From Luscinia megarhynchos (Eukaryota > Chordata > Aves > Passeriformes > Turdidae), in NCBI GenBank assembly GCA_034336665.1, contig JAPFBE010000032.1:2728001-2792000 (forward strand): a stretch of DNA of 64,000 bases. The letters run 5' to 3'. Shown piece after piece: positions 37,287 to 47,473 of this stretch. The translations under genes and the position numbers were made by a program. Positions within the stretch are counted from its first letter, which is position 1. Every line of letters starts with the position of its first letter. The notes beneath the pieces were generated by a model. It worked only from the letters and a program-made list of their open reading frames with translations. It did no database searches and was not told where the DNA came from.

Positions 37287-37929
37287 AAGTCTCTGGTAAA
37301 GGTTGCAGAATGGTCTGCGTTTGGGAACTTAATCCAAGAGATTCTTTAACTCCTGCTTTGGCAGGTTATTTTGACTGGAGCTTAATAAATGCTTTAGTTG
37401 CTTATAGAGAGCTCTCTCATGAGCAGAGTGAGTTTGTCCCATTATTAGACTGATGTACTAACCTCAGTATCGCTGATACAGTGTCCGTTATTCGAGCTGC
37501 AGCATAGATGCTGGCCAGGCAATCTCGCGGCCTCGCAGGACGCTGTATTCCTGGTCCCCTCCTCTAAGCTGCGCTTTTTTAGGCGTCACTGGGAAACAGC
37601 TTAGCGCGCTCAGGACCTCCCTTGATCCACACTTTGAGCTCCAGCTCAGGCGGTGCTTAACAGCGCTCGGCTGTGCTCGGGGCATGAGCTCCAGGCACTA
37701 CTGTACAACAGCAGTGTCCGTGCTTGAGGGCCATCAGGCAAGTCCTTCCAGAGCTCGGTTTCCCTTGCTCGAGGACTGCCTCGACAGATTTTTTAAGAGC
37801 TCCAGCTGGTAACGCTGCGCTGCAACGCAATGCTGTGCTCACGATACCAAGAAAGCAATTAGAAGCAGTCTTTTAGTTACCGTCCAAGAAGGAGTGTCCC
37901 ACAGGTGAAGAAGCTGAGTTGGCCCTTCA

Positions 37930-37947
37930 AACACGTTGGTGGCGCCA
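37930..37947 (-). other. Primer-binding site candidate of the ERVK-like provirus
   Basis: Three bases after the LTR end the minus strand reads TGGCGCCACCAACGTGTT. A TGG start at this spacing is the normal form of a PBS. The first seven bases equal those of a tRNA-Lys site, but the rest does not, so I leave the tRNA open. Confidence 0.6.
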
Positions 37948-37950
37948 ATC

Positions 37951-38638
37951 TGTGGGAACCTTTGTGGGGACGGTCGTCAGGACAAACTCAGGCGCTCTCT
38001 ATATTCTGGTCTTGAAGTTTGCAGTTTATTGCATAGGTTGTGGGTATAAAGGGCCCTGCTGGGAACTGCCAGCTGCAGCTCAGAGCAGGATGGAAAGAGA
38101 GAGTGGGGGGGCAGGAATTCTAAGAGGTAAGAGAGGGGAGTAAGGGAATGAAGTAAGAGAGAGAAGTAAGAGAGCGGTGTAAGAGCGAGATTTTCCCATT
38201 TACAGCACAATAAATCTTCTTCTATGTTGAATATTCTCATTTCCACTAACCAATATAATACAAGATACAAATTCTCTAACATTTGCATAAAACCTATAGG
38301 AATCGCTATATTACCATGTTTTACTGCTTTCTTATCTCTAAACCTTATCTCGGACCTTTCCTGTCATACTTGAAGAGGATGTCTGCTGGCTCTTTGGTAT
38401 TTGTAGCATCTAGCATTATCTAAACAAAGGAAAGAGGCCTTCAAGCATCTACATTGTTGCTTTCAGCCACACAGTCGAAAACTGCTATCATTTCTATCTT
38501 GCTTATGGTTTCCATATTCTCAAACTCTTTTGCTAGGCACTCATATTTATAAGGTTTTCCTGATTCATCCTTCCCAACAATCCCCCCTTTTGGTTCTGTC
38601 CCCACTGAAGTCCCCCCTGACTTCAAGCCCCACATTCA
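37951..38638 (-). mobile_element. 5' LTR of the ERVK-like provirus
   Basis: On the minus strand it starts TGAATGTGGGGC and ends GGTTCCCACA, with imperfect inverted ends. TTTATT at 38025-38030 gives a minus-strand AATAAA about 75 bases before the end, fitting an R/U5 of normal size. The element's PBS follows directly. Confidence 0.75.
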
Positions 38639-41346
38639 TTATGTCTACAATATATGGAAAAAAATAAGACATCCTTGGTTTACTATAGAGACAAGTCTAA
38701 ATAAGATTTCAGGAAGGCTAGCTTATTGTTCTAACATCTAAGAGAAAGGGTAGGGAAAGTACTAGACTTAGTTAAGGATCTATATAACTATATAATAGTA
38801 GTCTACAAAGCTATGAATATATGAAAAATGTATATAAAACAAAAATCTTTTTTGCATCAATGATATTCTGAAATTCTTACCTTCAGGCCATTTCATGATA
38901 ATTTCCAAGATCCCTGGCCGATTGGGATTTCCTATCTGACCTTGCTGTGTGAGAAGAGATCCACTTACTCCACGTGGCATGATGTGTGGAAGGGACTTTC
39001 CCTTTGAACATCCAACCTAGCACTGGCAGTCAGGGAGCCAGAAGGACATGATTCAGTGCCATTCACATCTGAAGCAGCTTGAACCCGTTCATAAGATGGC
39101 AGGATCTCTTTTTCTGTTGGTGTGTAACGGGCCTCAGCTCCTTTGTATCCCTGACTCTAGAACACCAGTGGTCATTCTCAAGTCTCCCTAGGTACATTTT
39201 GCTAGAGGCTCCAGGAAAGACCATTCTCACTGGCTGTGGTCTAAAGCACATTTTTTATATTTTGTCCTGTGCAAAAACGTCCAAAGGCTACTGCATTAGC
39301 AATCTTGTGTTTAATTTGTTCAAAAGCTTCTTGTTGTTCAAGGCCCCACTTTAAATCATTTTTCTTCCATGTCATGACGTAGAGAGGATATGCAATCTGG
39401 CTGTACTCTGGAATACGCATTCTTCAAAATCCCACAGCTCCTAGGAAAGCCTGTTTCCTTCTTGCTGGTTGGTGGGGACATAGCTGCTATTTTGTTAACC
39501 ACATCCATTGGAATCTATGTCCGTCTTGCCACTTTACTCCCAGGAACTGAATTTTCTGGGCAGGTCCCTTGACCTTACTTTACTTTATGGCAAAATGGGC
39601 TTTCAGGGGGATTTGGAATATCTTCTGTCCTTTCTCAAAAACTTGTTTTGCTGTATTCCCCCATATGATGATGTCATCAATGTATTGACGGTGTTCTGTA
39701 GCCTCATCCTTTTCCAGTGCAGCCTTGATCAGTCCATGGAAAATAGTGGGACTGTGCTTCCATCTCTGGGGCAGTTGGTTCCAGGTGTACTGAATGCCCT
39801 TCCAGGTGAGATCAAACTATGGCCTGCACTCTGCTGCTAGAGGAATGGAGAAAAACGCATTAGCAATGTCAATAGTGGCATACCATTTTGCTGTCTTGGA
39901 CTCCAGTTCATACTGAAGTTCCAGCATGGCAGCACTCAGTGATGGTGTGATTTCATTTGGGTCATGAGAGTCTAGTGTCAGTCTCCACTCTCCACTGGAC
40001 TTGCACACTGGCCAAGTAGGGCTATTAAAGGGTGAACAAGACTTGCTGACCACTCCCTGGCTCTCCAGTTCATGGATCATGTTATGGATGGGGATCACAG
40101 TCACAGTTGGTGCAGTATTGCCACTGATGCAATATTGCAGTGGGAATCAGTACCTGTTGTTCTTTGACCCTCAGCAGTCCAAGAGCAGAAGGTTCCTCTG
40201 AGAGACCAGGCAAGGTATTCAGCTGTCTAATTTCCTCTGCCTCCACAGCAGCCACTCTGAAAGCCTGTCAATGTCCTTTGGGGTCCTTGAAGCACCCTCT
40301 CCTGAGGTAATCTATGCCAAGGATGCACAGAGTCTCTGCACCTATCATGATGGGGTGTTTTTTCCACTCCTTCGCAGTCAAGCTCACTTCAGCTTTGAGT
40401 ACGGTCAGTTGTTGGGTTCCCCATGTCACCCCAGAAATAGAGATGGATTCTGTCCCTGCATATCTTGATAGAATCAGCGTGCATTGTGCACTGGTGTCAA
40501 CTAAAGCTTTATACTCTTGTGGATCTGATGTGCCAGGCCATTTGATTCACACAGTCCAATAGATCCAATTGTCCCTTTCCTCCACCTGGCTGGAAACAGG
40601 GCCTGTCTAGTTCTGGCCACGGTACTCATTGCTCCCTCCCTGTAAGTATGACCTGGAGGCCCCTTCCAGAGGATTGGACATATCTTTTATTCTGCCTAGG
40701 GGCTTGCCCATGGGAAACTGCATCATCATTTATCCTTGACAAGTTTCCTGTGGTAATCATTCCTTCTCTCAATTCACATACCCATGCCTCTAGGGCAGAG
40801 GTGGGTTTTCCATCCCACCTCCTCATGTCTTCTACATGTTCATTAAGGTGTTATCACAGGTTACCTCATGGAGTGTTACCCTCTCTCCCTCACTGAGGGG
40901 TGCCTACTCCTAATAGCAGAGACTCTGATCTGTACTGGTGGGGTATGGAAAAGTTCTTCTCTAAGCTCCTCTCTAAATGTCTGGTGGCCTTCTTTGATTT
41001 TCTCTTTTAAATTGTGGACATACTCAGCCAGTTTTTCCACGGACAAGACGTGAGCTGGTAATGGGGCAGTGATAGTTTCTTCATATGTCTGGTGTTTGCC
41101 AACCAAAGAGCTCACTCGATTTGTCTTCTCCTTCCTTCCATTCCATCATTGCTAATGGGCATATTTCACTGACATATTCTGTATGACTTTCAGCCATATT
41201 TGTGATGCACACTGAACACCCTCCAGATTTGTAGGAAATTGTTTTTTATCTAAATAAATTATCTCCATCACAAAAATTTCTCTCAGGCACCAGATAGCTT
41301 GCTGCATGGTGTCCCCCTTGCTTAGTGCACTTGAAGGTCTTCCTTT
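38639..41346 (-). mobile_element. Old ERVL-type element, pol/protease/gag part (minus strand)
   Basis: The minus strand holds ERVL relics in order. A gag-like frame with SVEKLAEYVHNLKEKIKE lies at 41115-40876. A protease-like stretch near 40500-40250 has an Asp-Thr-Ser in place of Asp-Thr-Gly. RT is at 40104-39817 with NSPTWPVCKSSGEWRLTLD and ATIDIANAFFSIPLA, and the RT palm continues to about 39060. The frames are broken throughout. It is interrupted at 41346 by the provirus below and continues at 51368. The 38639-39060 part shows little I can name. Confidence 0.7.
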
Positions 41347-42086
41347 TGTAAGAGTCCGTCTATAGCTTGTATTGCCCAACGACCATCTGAAGAAGACCCC
41401 TGGACTACGGTTCTCGGACTTTGGCTTAGCCTAGGTGGGGTGCGACTTGCAGGTGACCAGGATGTGTTCTCATGGCAACCGATCATGAGATTGGAACTGT
41501 GTTCGCTCGAGGATGGAAACAATGGGACCCCGAGCATGGGTCTTGCTGACCTTGATAATTGGTCATGCTAAGCTGCTGCTGGACTCCTTCTCATGGTCAT
41601 ACCTGCCTCCACGAACAATAGTCCACAAGCCTTCCCACCTTTTGGCTAAAGGCCACTCGCTTTGGCCACGGACAATAGTCCACAAGCCTTTCCACCTTTT
41701 GGCTAAAGGCCACTCGCTTTGGCCAGAACAATAGTCCACAAGCCTTTCCACCTTTTGGCTAGAGGCCACTCGCTTTGGAAAGAACTATAAAACCACCCCC
41801 AGACTGAAGACCCCCTGGGATCCCCCCAGACGGCAACGGACATCTATTGGCTCGTTCCACGAGGATCGTCTGCCCGTCTTGGTAGCTATAATCCCAACCC
41901 CCTTTTTCTCTCTCCCTCTTTCTGTCTCTCTCTCTTTCTCTTTGTCCCACTATAGTATTTGGTTGGCACAAAATAAAGTGCATTTGTTGCAAGAGCAACT
42001 GATTCTGTCCCTTTGTGTGTCTTTTGCACCCTGAGATTCTTAAAAGAACCTTCACGACCCCCGCTCTAACTAGGCAGACCGTGACA
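41347..42086 (+). mobile_element. 5' LTR, 740 bp
   Basis: It starts TGTAAGAGTCCGTC and ends GACCGTGACA. U3 holds three 57-bp repeats (41611-41781). TATAAAA is at 41786-41792 and the AATAAA signal at 41972-41977, followed by U5. A CT-rich tract precedes the poly(A) signal. The pairing with 50680-51362 is unmistakable. Confidence 0.93.
41611..41781 (+). repeat. Three 57-bp U3 repeats
   Basis: The unit contains ACAATAGTCCACAAGCC and GGCCACTCGCTTTGG and starts at 41611, 41668 and 41725, directly upstream of the TATA box. This position is typical of enhancer repeats. The 3' LTR has two units, which accounts for the whole 57-bp length difference between the LTRs. Confidence 0.9.
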
Positions 42087-42090
42087 TTTT

Positions 42091-42108
42091 TGGCGTAGTC
42101 GGCTGTTG
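42091..42108 (+). other. Primer-binding site candidate of the 10-kb provirus
   Basis: TGGCGTAGTCGGCTGTTG lies four bases after the LTR. The position and TGG start fit a PBS. I could not assign the tRNA from memory. Confidence 0.65.
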
Positions 42109-42384
42109 ATTCCCGATACTAGAGGAGTTGAGGTACTCTGTGCACTTTGTAACAGGGGAAGATCCGTGCCATTTCAGCCGCACCTATCCTGTCAGCAAAA
42201 GCTGAACAGTGGTAGAAAGCAAGGGAGGTGGCATTGGTTCTTTCCGCACTCTGCACACAGACCCAGGTGTGAACAACTCCGTTTCAGTTATCGGAGAATA
42301 TTTTGAAAATTGTCTCAGTTGTGCAAAAGATGGGACTTGTGTTTTTGTGAATTGTTGTTTTGATCCCCTAACCCAGGCAGGGAA

Positions 42385-42490
42385 GAGAGGGGTTTGTCCT
42401 CAGCTAAAGGCTGGGTGTTTGTTGTTTTGTCCCTAAAGAGAGGGGATTGTCCTCAGCGATAGGCTGGGTGTTTGTTGTGTTGCTGTTGAC
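42385..42490 (+). repeat. 53-bp tandem duplication in the leader
   Basis: GAGAGGGG(T/A)TTGTCCTCAGC begins two adjacent copies at 42385 and 42438, both with GGCTGGGTGTTTGTTGT. It lies between PBS and gag, where packaging signals and a splice donor usually sit. Confidence 0.8.
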
Positions 42491-42661
42491 TACTTGGGAT
42501 TGCGAAGAGACAAACTGTTTTGTAACTAAGGTAGTACCTCCCAAGTAGTGTGGTCTCTTCACCTGCTCCAGGGACGAGAAGGGAAACACAGTTTTAGCTG
42601 TGCCTTTTTTGTGTAACTTTAAGCGTGCCTCCCTGAGGGTAGTTTTGGTCCCTTCATAAAA

Positions 42662-44257
42662 ATGTCTGAAAATAATAAAGCTGCATTCTACGCCCTGTTA
42701 GGTAAACACAATGCTAGACCCTCAGAAGAAAGAGAATTATGGGCTAAGAATAACTGGTTTAATTTAGAAAATGTGGTTTATAGAATACAATCCATACAAA
42801 ATGAATCAAAGATCAGACTGAGCAAAACCAATAAAACCATAATTTGCTCGATCACAGGCGCTTGCCTGTCAGCTGTGGTAGAATCACATGCTAAGAAATT
42901 AAGTGAGGAAACTGAAGTGATAAACTCCTTGCAAAGCTTAGTAGAAACTTTGCAAAACCAATTAGAGCAAGAAAGAAACCGCAACTATTTGTTGCAGCTT
43001 TCCCATGCATCACAGCATACAGATACACCAAAAGAAATAGGAGAAAAGGAAACATATCACATAAAGCAGATATACCCTCAGAGAGAATTAGTACACATGC
43101 AAAATTGTGGGGAAAATTGCTGCTCTAAATTGAGACCACTTGTTAAAACTGAATATAGTTATCTGAGTCCAGATGACTTTGAACCCCACATGACATATAA
43201 TGAAATACCATACACTGCTACTGAATTGGCAAAACTAAAGAAAGAATATTCACGTCTCCCCCATGAATCCGAGACAGAATATGTTTTTAGAATTTCTCTC
43301 ACTGGGGGAGATCAAATGAAATTGAGTGAACAAGAAGTTTCTGGTTATTGGGGACCGGGTGTCTTCTTAACCACGGGAAATACCCATGCTCCATGGTCCC
43401 TGACACAGCGTGCAGCCTACTGGGCTGGGGGACTTAGCCCCCTAGAAAGAGGTGATTCTTTAGCTATAATTGGCGGCCCAGATCAACTCTTAGAAAATAT
43501 TCACAAAGCTGCTTGCTTGCAAATGATACATGAAAGGGCTCTAAATGCTAATTACGAGTCTCCAATGCAATTGCCTGTAAAACCAGAAATTATGACACCG
43601 CTAATTAGAGGTCTGCCTGAATCACTAAAGCCAACAGCAATAGTTCTTAAAAAAACTATAGCCTCCATTTCTCCAATAGATCGGCTTGACAGATTTTTAG
43701 GCCAGCGACGCCCAAGCAGTCAAAGCGATTCTGATGATACCTCTGGCTTTTCGCCTAACACCCCCGAACAATGTTCAAACAACAAAGTCTGGACATGGGG
43801 AGAAGTCGCAGAGGAATTGATAAATTATAACAGAAAATATGGGCTGATAAAACCTTTAGAAGATAAGCCCGAAAAACCTAGAGGGGTCAGACATATTGCC
43901 TCCCCTAATGAAAATCCAGGAAGAGTTAAACCACTACACAATACTCATACAAACCGCCAAGCACTCTGGCAATTGGGAATTAAAAAAGGAGTGCCACGAG
44001 AATTAATGGATGGCTTGACACAAGAAAAATTGGCTCAGTTAGTTTCAAACTGGCACTCTCCCAAAGCTCTAATACAAAAAACACCTAAGTTACCTAGTGC
44101 ACCTTTGATGCAAGCTCCATGCAGGAAGCCAAAACTCTTCTTTCCACGAGCACCAAGCAGTGAAACATTGCACAAACAAGCAGTTTCTGTACAATCACAT
44201 GAAACACAGACACCCCTATCTCAAGAACAGAAAATAAACCAAACCAACAAGCTTTAA
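42662..44257 (+). CDS. gag polyprotein, intact 531 residues
   Basis: An uninterrupted frame runs from ATG at 42662 to TAA at 44255. The N-terminal third has a probable coiled coil (EEIN-type heptads around residues 75-115, e.g. LQSLVETLQNQLEQERN). The middle holds capsid-like sequence with SGYWGPGVFLTTGNTHAPW and AAYWAGGLSPLERGD. The C-terminal part is basic and Pro-rich, and no CCHC zinc knuckle is present, unlike class I and II gag. Gag would build the particle shell. Pol overlaps it by 20 nt in another frame. The coding capacity is complete, but function is untested. Confidence 0.88.
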   Translation: MSENNKAAFYALLGKHNARPSEERELWAKNNWFNLENVVYRIQSIQNESKIRLSKTNKTIICSITGACLSAVVESHAKKLSEETEVINSLQSLVETLQNQLEQERNRNYLLQLSHASQHTDTPKEIGEKETYHIKQIYPQRELVHMQNCGENCCSKLRPLVKTEYSYLSPDDFEPHMTYNEIPYTATELAKLKKEYSRLPHESETEYVFRISLTGGDQMKLSEQEVSGYWGPGVFLTTGNTHAPWSLTQRAAYWAGGLSPLERGDSLAIIGGPDQLLENIHKAACLQMIHERALNANYESPMQLPVKPEIMTPLIRGLPESLKPTAIVLKKTIASISPIDRLDRFLGQRRPSSQSDSDDTSGFSPNTPEQCSNNKVWTWGEVAEELINYNRKYGLIKPLEDKPEKPRGVRHIASPNENPGRVKPLHNTHTNRQALWQLGIKKGVPRELMDGLTQEKLAQLVSNWHSPKALIQKTPKLPSAPLMQAPCRKPKLFFPRAPSSETLHKQAVSVQSHETQTPLSQEQKINQTNKL

Positions 44258-47138
44258 ACTAAAAGCTCCGTCCCTAATCAGTGGGCGCAGGGACGAAGAT
44301 TACATGCATTTAAGAAAGCTCACAAGAGATCCAACAACAGGTGATTTATTAATTACTGCAATAGTTGGCCCCAAACGAGTATTAATAATTTTCGTTGTTG
44401 ACACAGGGGCTCAAATAAGTGCTTTAACACACAAACATGCACAAAAAAGTGGAGTGGTTCCAAGCAATAGACGCTGCTGGGTTATAAATGCTTTGGGAAC
44501 TAAAGAAGCCATGAGTATCTCTTTAGTAAAACTCACATTACCAGGGGATGACAGCCCAATAGCTACTCAAATGGTAATTGGAGATATCCCAGACAGTTTG
44601 ATAGGTTTGGATTTACTCACAGGAAAACATTGGGAAGATCAAGACGGTAACGTGTGGTCCTTTGGAGCACCACGCTTAAACATCAGGCTGTTACAGACCG
44701 CACCGTCTCTCCCACCCAGTACAATCACTTCTGTAAAACAATATCCTTTGCCGTCAGGTGCAAAAGAAGGCCTAAAGCCAGTAATTCAAGAGTTAAAGGA
44801 CAAAGGAGTAATCATTCACACACACAGTCCTTTCAATTCCCCTATTTGGCCTGTGAAAAAGCCAAACGGAAAGTGGAGATTAACCGTTGATTATCGACTC
44901 CTTAATTCCAATACTTTTCCCCTCACGGCAGCAGTTCCAAATTTAGCTCAGCTAATACTATCAATCCAAGAAAAGGCTCACACATTTATGGCTGTAATAG
45001 ATGTAAAAGACATGTTCTTTATGATACCTATACGGCCAGAGGACATGAATCGTTTTGCTTTCACATGGGAAGGACAACAATACACTTTCACTAGGCTACC
45101 TCAAGGGTACCGACACTCTCCCACTTTAGCCCACCATGCATTGGCTCAAGAGCTAGAAACTATATTCAAACCTGATACAGTAACTGTGTATCAATACATT
45201 GATGATGTATTGATTGCAGGAGAAGAAAAAAAGGAAGTGGAAGGTGTTCAAGAAAAAATAATCTCACACCTAGAAAACCTTGGCTTGCAGATCCCTCCAG
45301 AGAAAATACAGAAACCCTCACAGGAAGTCAAATTTTTAGGGATTTTCTGGAAGGGCGGAATGACATGCATTCCACCAGACACACTAACCTCACTAGATCA
45401 GATTAAAATGCCTGAATCTAAAAAGGAACTTCAACAAGCTTTAGGGTTATTAGTATTTTGGAGAAAACACATTCCTGATTTTTCAATAATTTCCAGGCCC
45501 CTTTATAATCTGTTACGAAAAGGGGTAAAATGGGATTGGAGCCCAGCTCAGGAGGAAGCATTACAATTACTGATTTTTGAAGCAACAGCCCATCAGGCCC
45601 TAGGTCCTATTCACCCAACAGATCCTTTCCAGGTAGAATGGGGTTTTGCTCCTTCAGGGTTATCTGTACACATATGGCAGAGAGGTCCACAGGGGCTAAC
45701 CAGGCCTGTCAGTTTCTACTCCCGTAGTTTTAAGGATGCTGAAAAAAGATACACAACTTGGGAAAAAGGGCTGTTTGTTGTTAGTTTGGCCTTGATTGAA
45801 GTAGAAAAAATCACGAGACAACAGCCAATTGTATTGAGAGGTCCTTTTAAAGTAATTAAAACAGTTACCTCTGGGACCCCTCCTCCAGAAGGGGTTGCCC
45901 AACGGGCCTCTGTGAGAAAATGGTATGCTCAAATTGAACACTACTGTCACATTTTCTCAATCACTGAAGGTGCTGTTAAAAATTTGTCAATACAAGAAAC
46001 AGAGAACTTGAACAGCAGCCAGGAAAAACCGGCTTCAGTGATTAAGGTAGCCCCTCCCTTCTCTCCCGAGCAGACAGAAAATGCCTGGTTTACTGATGCC
46101 TCAGCCAGGAGAGAAGGAAAAGTGTGGAAATACAAAGCTGTAGCCTTACACACTTCCTCAGGTGAGAAAATCATGCCTGAAGGAGAAGGCTGTGCTCAGA
46201 TAGGAGAACTTACAGCTGTTTGGAGTGTTTTCCAAAAGGAAAAACAAAATACTTCCCTTGTTTGCATTTATACAGACTCTTATGCTGTTTTAAAAGGTTG
46301 TACCGAGTGGCTACCATTCTGGCAACAGAATGATTGGGAAGTTAATAGGATTCCAGTGTGGCAGAAAGAAAAATGGCAAGACATCTTAGAAATTGCAAGT
46401 CAGGGAAATTTTGCTGTTGGGTGGGTAGCTTCTCACCAGACAGACGGGAATCCAGCAGGAGAATGGAATAACAGAGCTGATGAATTAGCTAGATTAAGCC
46501 CCCTGAAAAAGGAAGAAATTGTCAAGGATTGGGAACGGTTGCTGGAGTGGTTACATGTTAAAAGACAACATACAGGTGCAAAGGATTTCTACAAAGAAAC
46601 TCACGCTCGAGGTTGGCCTGTTACCAGGGAGATGTGTAAAACTTGTGTATCAGCCTGTGAGCAGTGTCGCAAACGGCTGGAGAGACATCCTTTAGAGGAT
46701 GACCCATTACACCTGAGAGGGGGAAAAGGTTTATGGGATGCCTGGCAGATAGATTTTATCGGTCCTTTTAGGCCCTCGGGAGGCAAATACTTTGTGCTGG
46801 TGGGGGTTGAGATAACATCAGGATTAGTACAGGCCGAGGCCTTTAAGAGGGCTACAGGAGAAAATACTGTCAGAGCATTACAGATATGGTTTGGCACTTT
46901 CCCAAAACCGCAGGAAATTCAATCAGATAATGGGTCTCACTTTACAGCTAAAGTAGTGCAAGAATGGGCACAGAGTGAAGGAATTAAATGGGTATTTCAT
47001 ACCCCTTACTATCCTCAAGCCAATGGAATCGTAGAAAGGACCAATGGTCTCCTGAAACGGCTTCTGAAACCACAGGAAGGGAACTGGGATGGACGATTGA
47101 CTAAAGCTGTACAAGGTGCAAATGAGAGGTGGGGGTAA
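44238..47138 (+). CDS. pol: protease, RT, RNase H, integrase (3' end shifted)
   Basis: The frame is open from 44238, with its first ATG at 44304 (944 residues from there). Numbered from that Met, the protease is Asp33-Thr-Gly (VVDTGAQISAL). RT has motif A AVIDVKDMFF near 233 and YIDD at 298-301. RNase H has WFTDAS near 595, the Glu of GELTAV near 634 and TDSYAV near 655. Integrase has a His/Cys zinc region at about 750-788 and a D,D-35-E core (IDFIG, SDNGS, VERTN). All catalytic residues I can check are present. The frame stops early at TAA 47136-47138, after a five-G run. Confidence 0.9.
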   Translation, partial: TKPTSFKLKAPSLISGRRDEDYMHLRKLTRDPTTGDLLITAIVGPKRVLIIFVVDTGAQISALTHKHAQKSGVVPSNRRCWVINALGTKEAMSISLVKLTLPGDDSPIATQMVIGDIPDSLIGLDLLTGKHWEDQDGNVWSFGAPRLNIRLLQTAPSLPPSTITSVKQYPLPSGAKEGLKPVIQELKDKGVIIHTHSPFNSPIWPVKKPNGKWRLTVDYRLLNSNTFPLTAAVPNLAQLILSIQEKAHTFMAVIDVKDMFFMIPIRPEDMNRFAFTWEGQQYTFTRLPQGYRHSPTLAHHALAQELETIFKPDTVTVYQYIDDVLIAGEEKKEVEGVQEKIISHLENLGLQIPPEKIQKPSQEVKFLGIFWKGGMTCIPPDTLTSLDQIKMPESKKELQQALGLLVFWRKHIPDFSIISRPLYNLLRKGVKWDWSPAQEEALQLLIFEATAHQALGPIHPTDPFQVEWGFAPSGLSVHIWQRGPQGLTRPVSFYSRSFKDAEKRYTTWEKGLFVVSLALIEVEKITRQQPIVLRGPFKVIKTVTSGTPPPEGVAQRASVRKWYAQIEHYCHIFSITEGAVKNLSIQETENLNSSQEKPASVIKVAPPFSPEQTENAWFTDASARREGKVWKYKAVALHTSSGEKIMPEGEGCAQIGELTAVWSVFQKEKQNTSLVCIYTDSYAVLKGCTEWLPFWQQNDWEVNRIPVWQKEKWQDILEIASQGNFAVGWVASHQTDGNPAGEWNNRADELARLSPLKKEEIVKDWERLLEWLHVKRQHTGAKDFYKETHARGWPVTREMCKTCVSACEQCRKRLERHPLEDDPLHLRGGKGLWDAWQIDFIGPFRPSGGKYFVLVGVEITSGLVQAEAFKRATGENTVRALQIWFGTFPKPQEIQSDNGSHFTAKVVQEWAQSEGIKWVFHTPYYPQANGIVERTNGLLKRLLKPQEGNWDGRLTKAVQGANERWG

Positions 47139-47383
47139 ATGGATGCCCGAAAATCAATGCTTTTTGTCCCAAAGCCCCAACCATAGTTCCTTCATTAAAA
47201 GGACCAGCTAATCCTAAAAATATAACTCATTACCCTGGGCAACCTGTTTTAGTAGACCTCTCTATGGTGGGAAATGTACCACTTGTGCTGAAAACTCCTT
47301 TGAATAAATTTGCATGGGTAGCATCTGATGCTGTGGGAAAACAACATCGGATAAATACCCGTTGGATTATACCATCATTTTAA
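47129..47383 (+). pseudogene. Integrase C-terminal tail, out of frame with pol
   Basis: This frame carries PGQPVLVDLSMVGNVPLVLK and AWVASDAVGKQHRINTRW, which is the SH3-like C-terminal domain expected at the end of integrase. It is in a different frame from the main pol. The break lies at the G run 47131-47135. The tail ends at a stop just upstream of env. Confidence 0.75.
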
Positions 47384-47473
47384 CACCTTGCCACTAGATG
47401 GCAGATTTTACTGTGCTTATAATTGCAGGTGAACTCCGAGGGACACTTCAAGTGACATGAAAGCCAGATAACC

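Larger units (their letters stand above)
30382..38638 (-). mobile_element. Class II (ERVK-like) provirus, 3'-truncated, minus strand
   Basis: From high to low coordinate it holds LTR (37951-38638), PBS, gag, protease, RT/RNase H, integrase and the beginning of env. The YMDD box, the zinc knuckle and the protease followed by a G-patch-like tail place it with class II (beta/alpha-like) ERVs. No second LTR was found at the low end, so the 3' part of env and the 3' LTR are missing. Many stops, frameshifts and active-site losses show that it is old. It abuts ERVL sequence at 38639. Confidence 0.85.

Noticed and set aside
37941..37947. Assignment of the ERVK-like primer-binding site to tRNA-Lys
   Set aside because: Only the first seven bases agree; the following bases differ, so the primer tRNA is left open.
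44253..44259. TTTAAAC slippery heptamer at the gag end as a -1 frameshift site
   Set aside because: Its codon register belongs to neither gag nor pol, and pol is +1 relative to gag, so a normal -1 event here would not give Gag-Pol.
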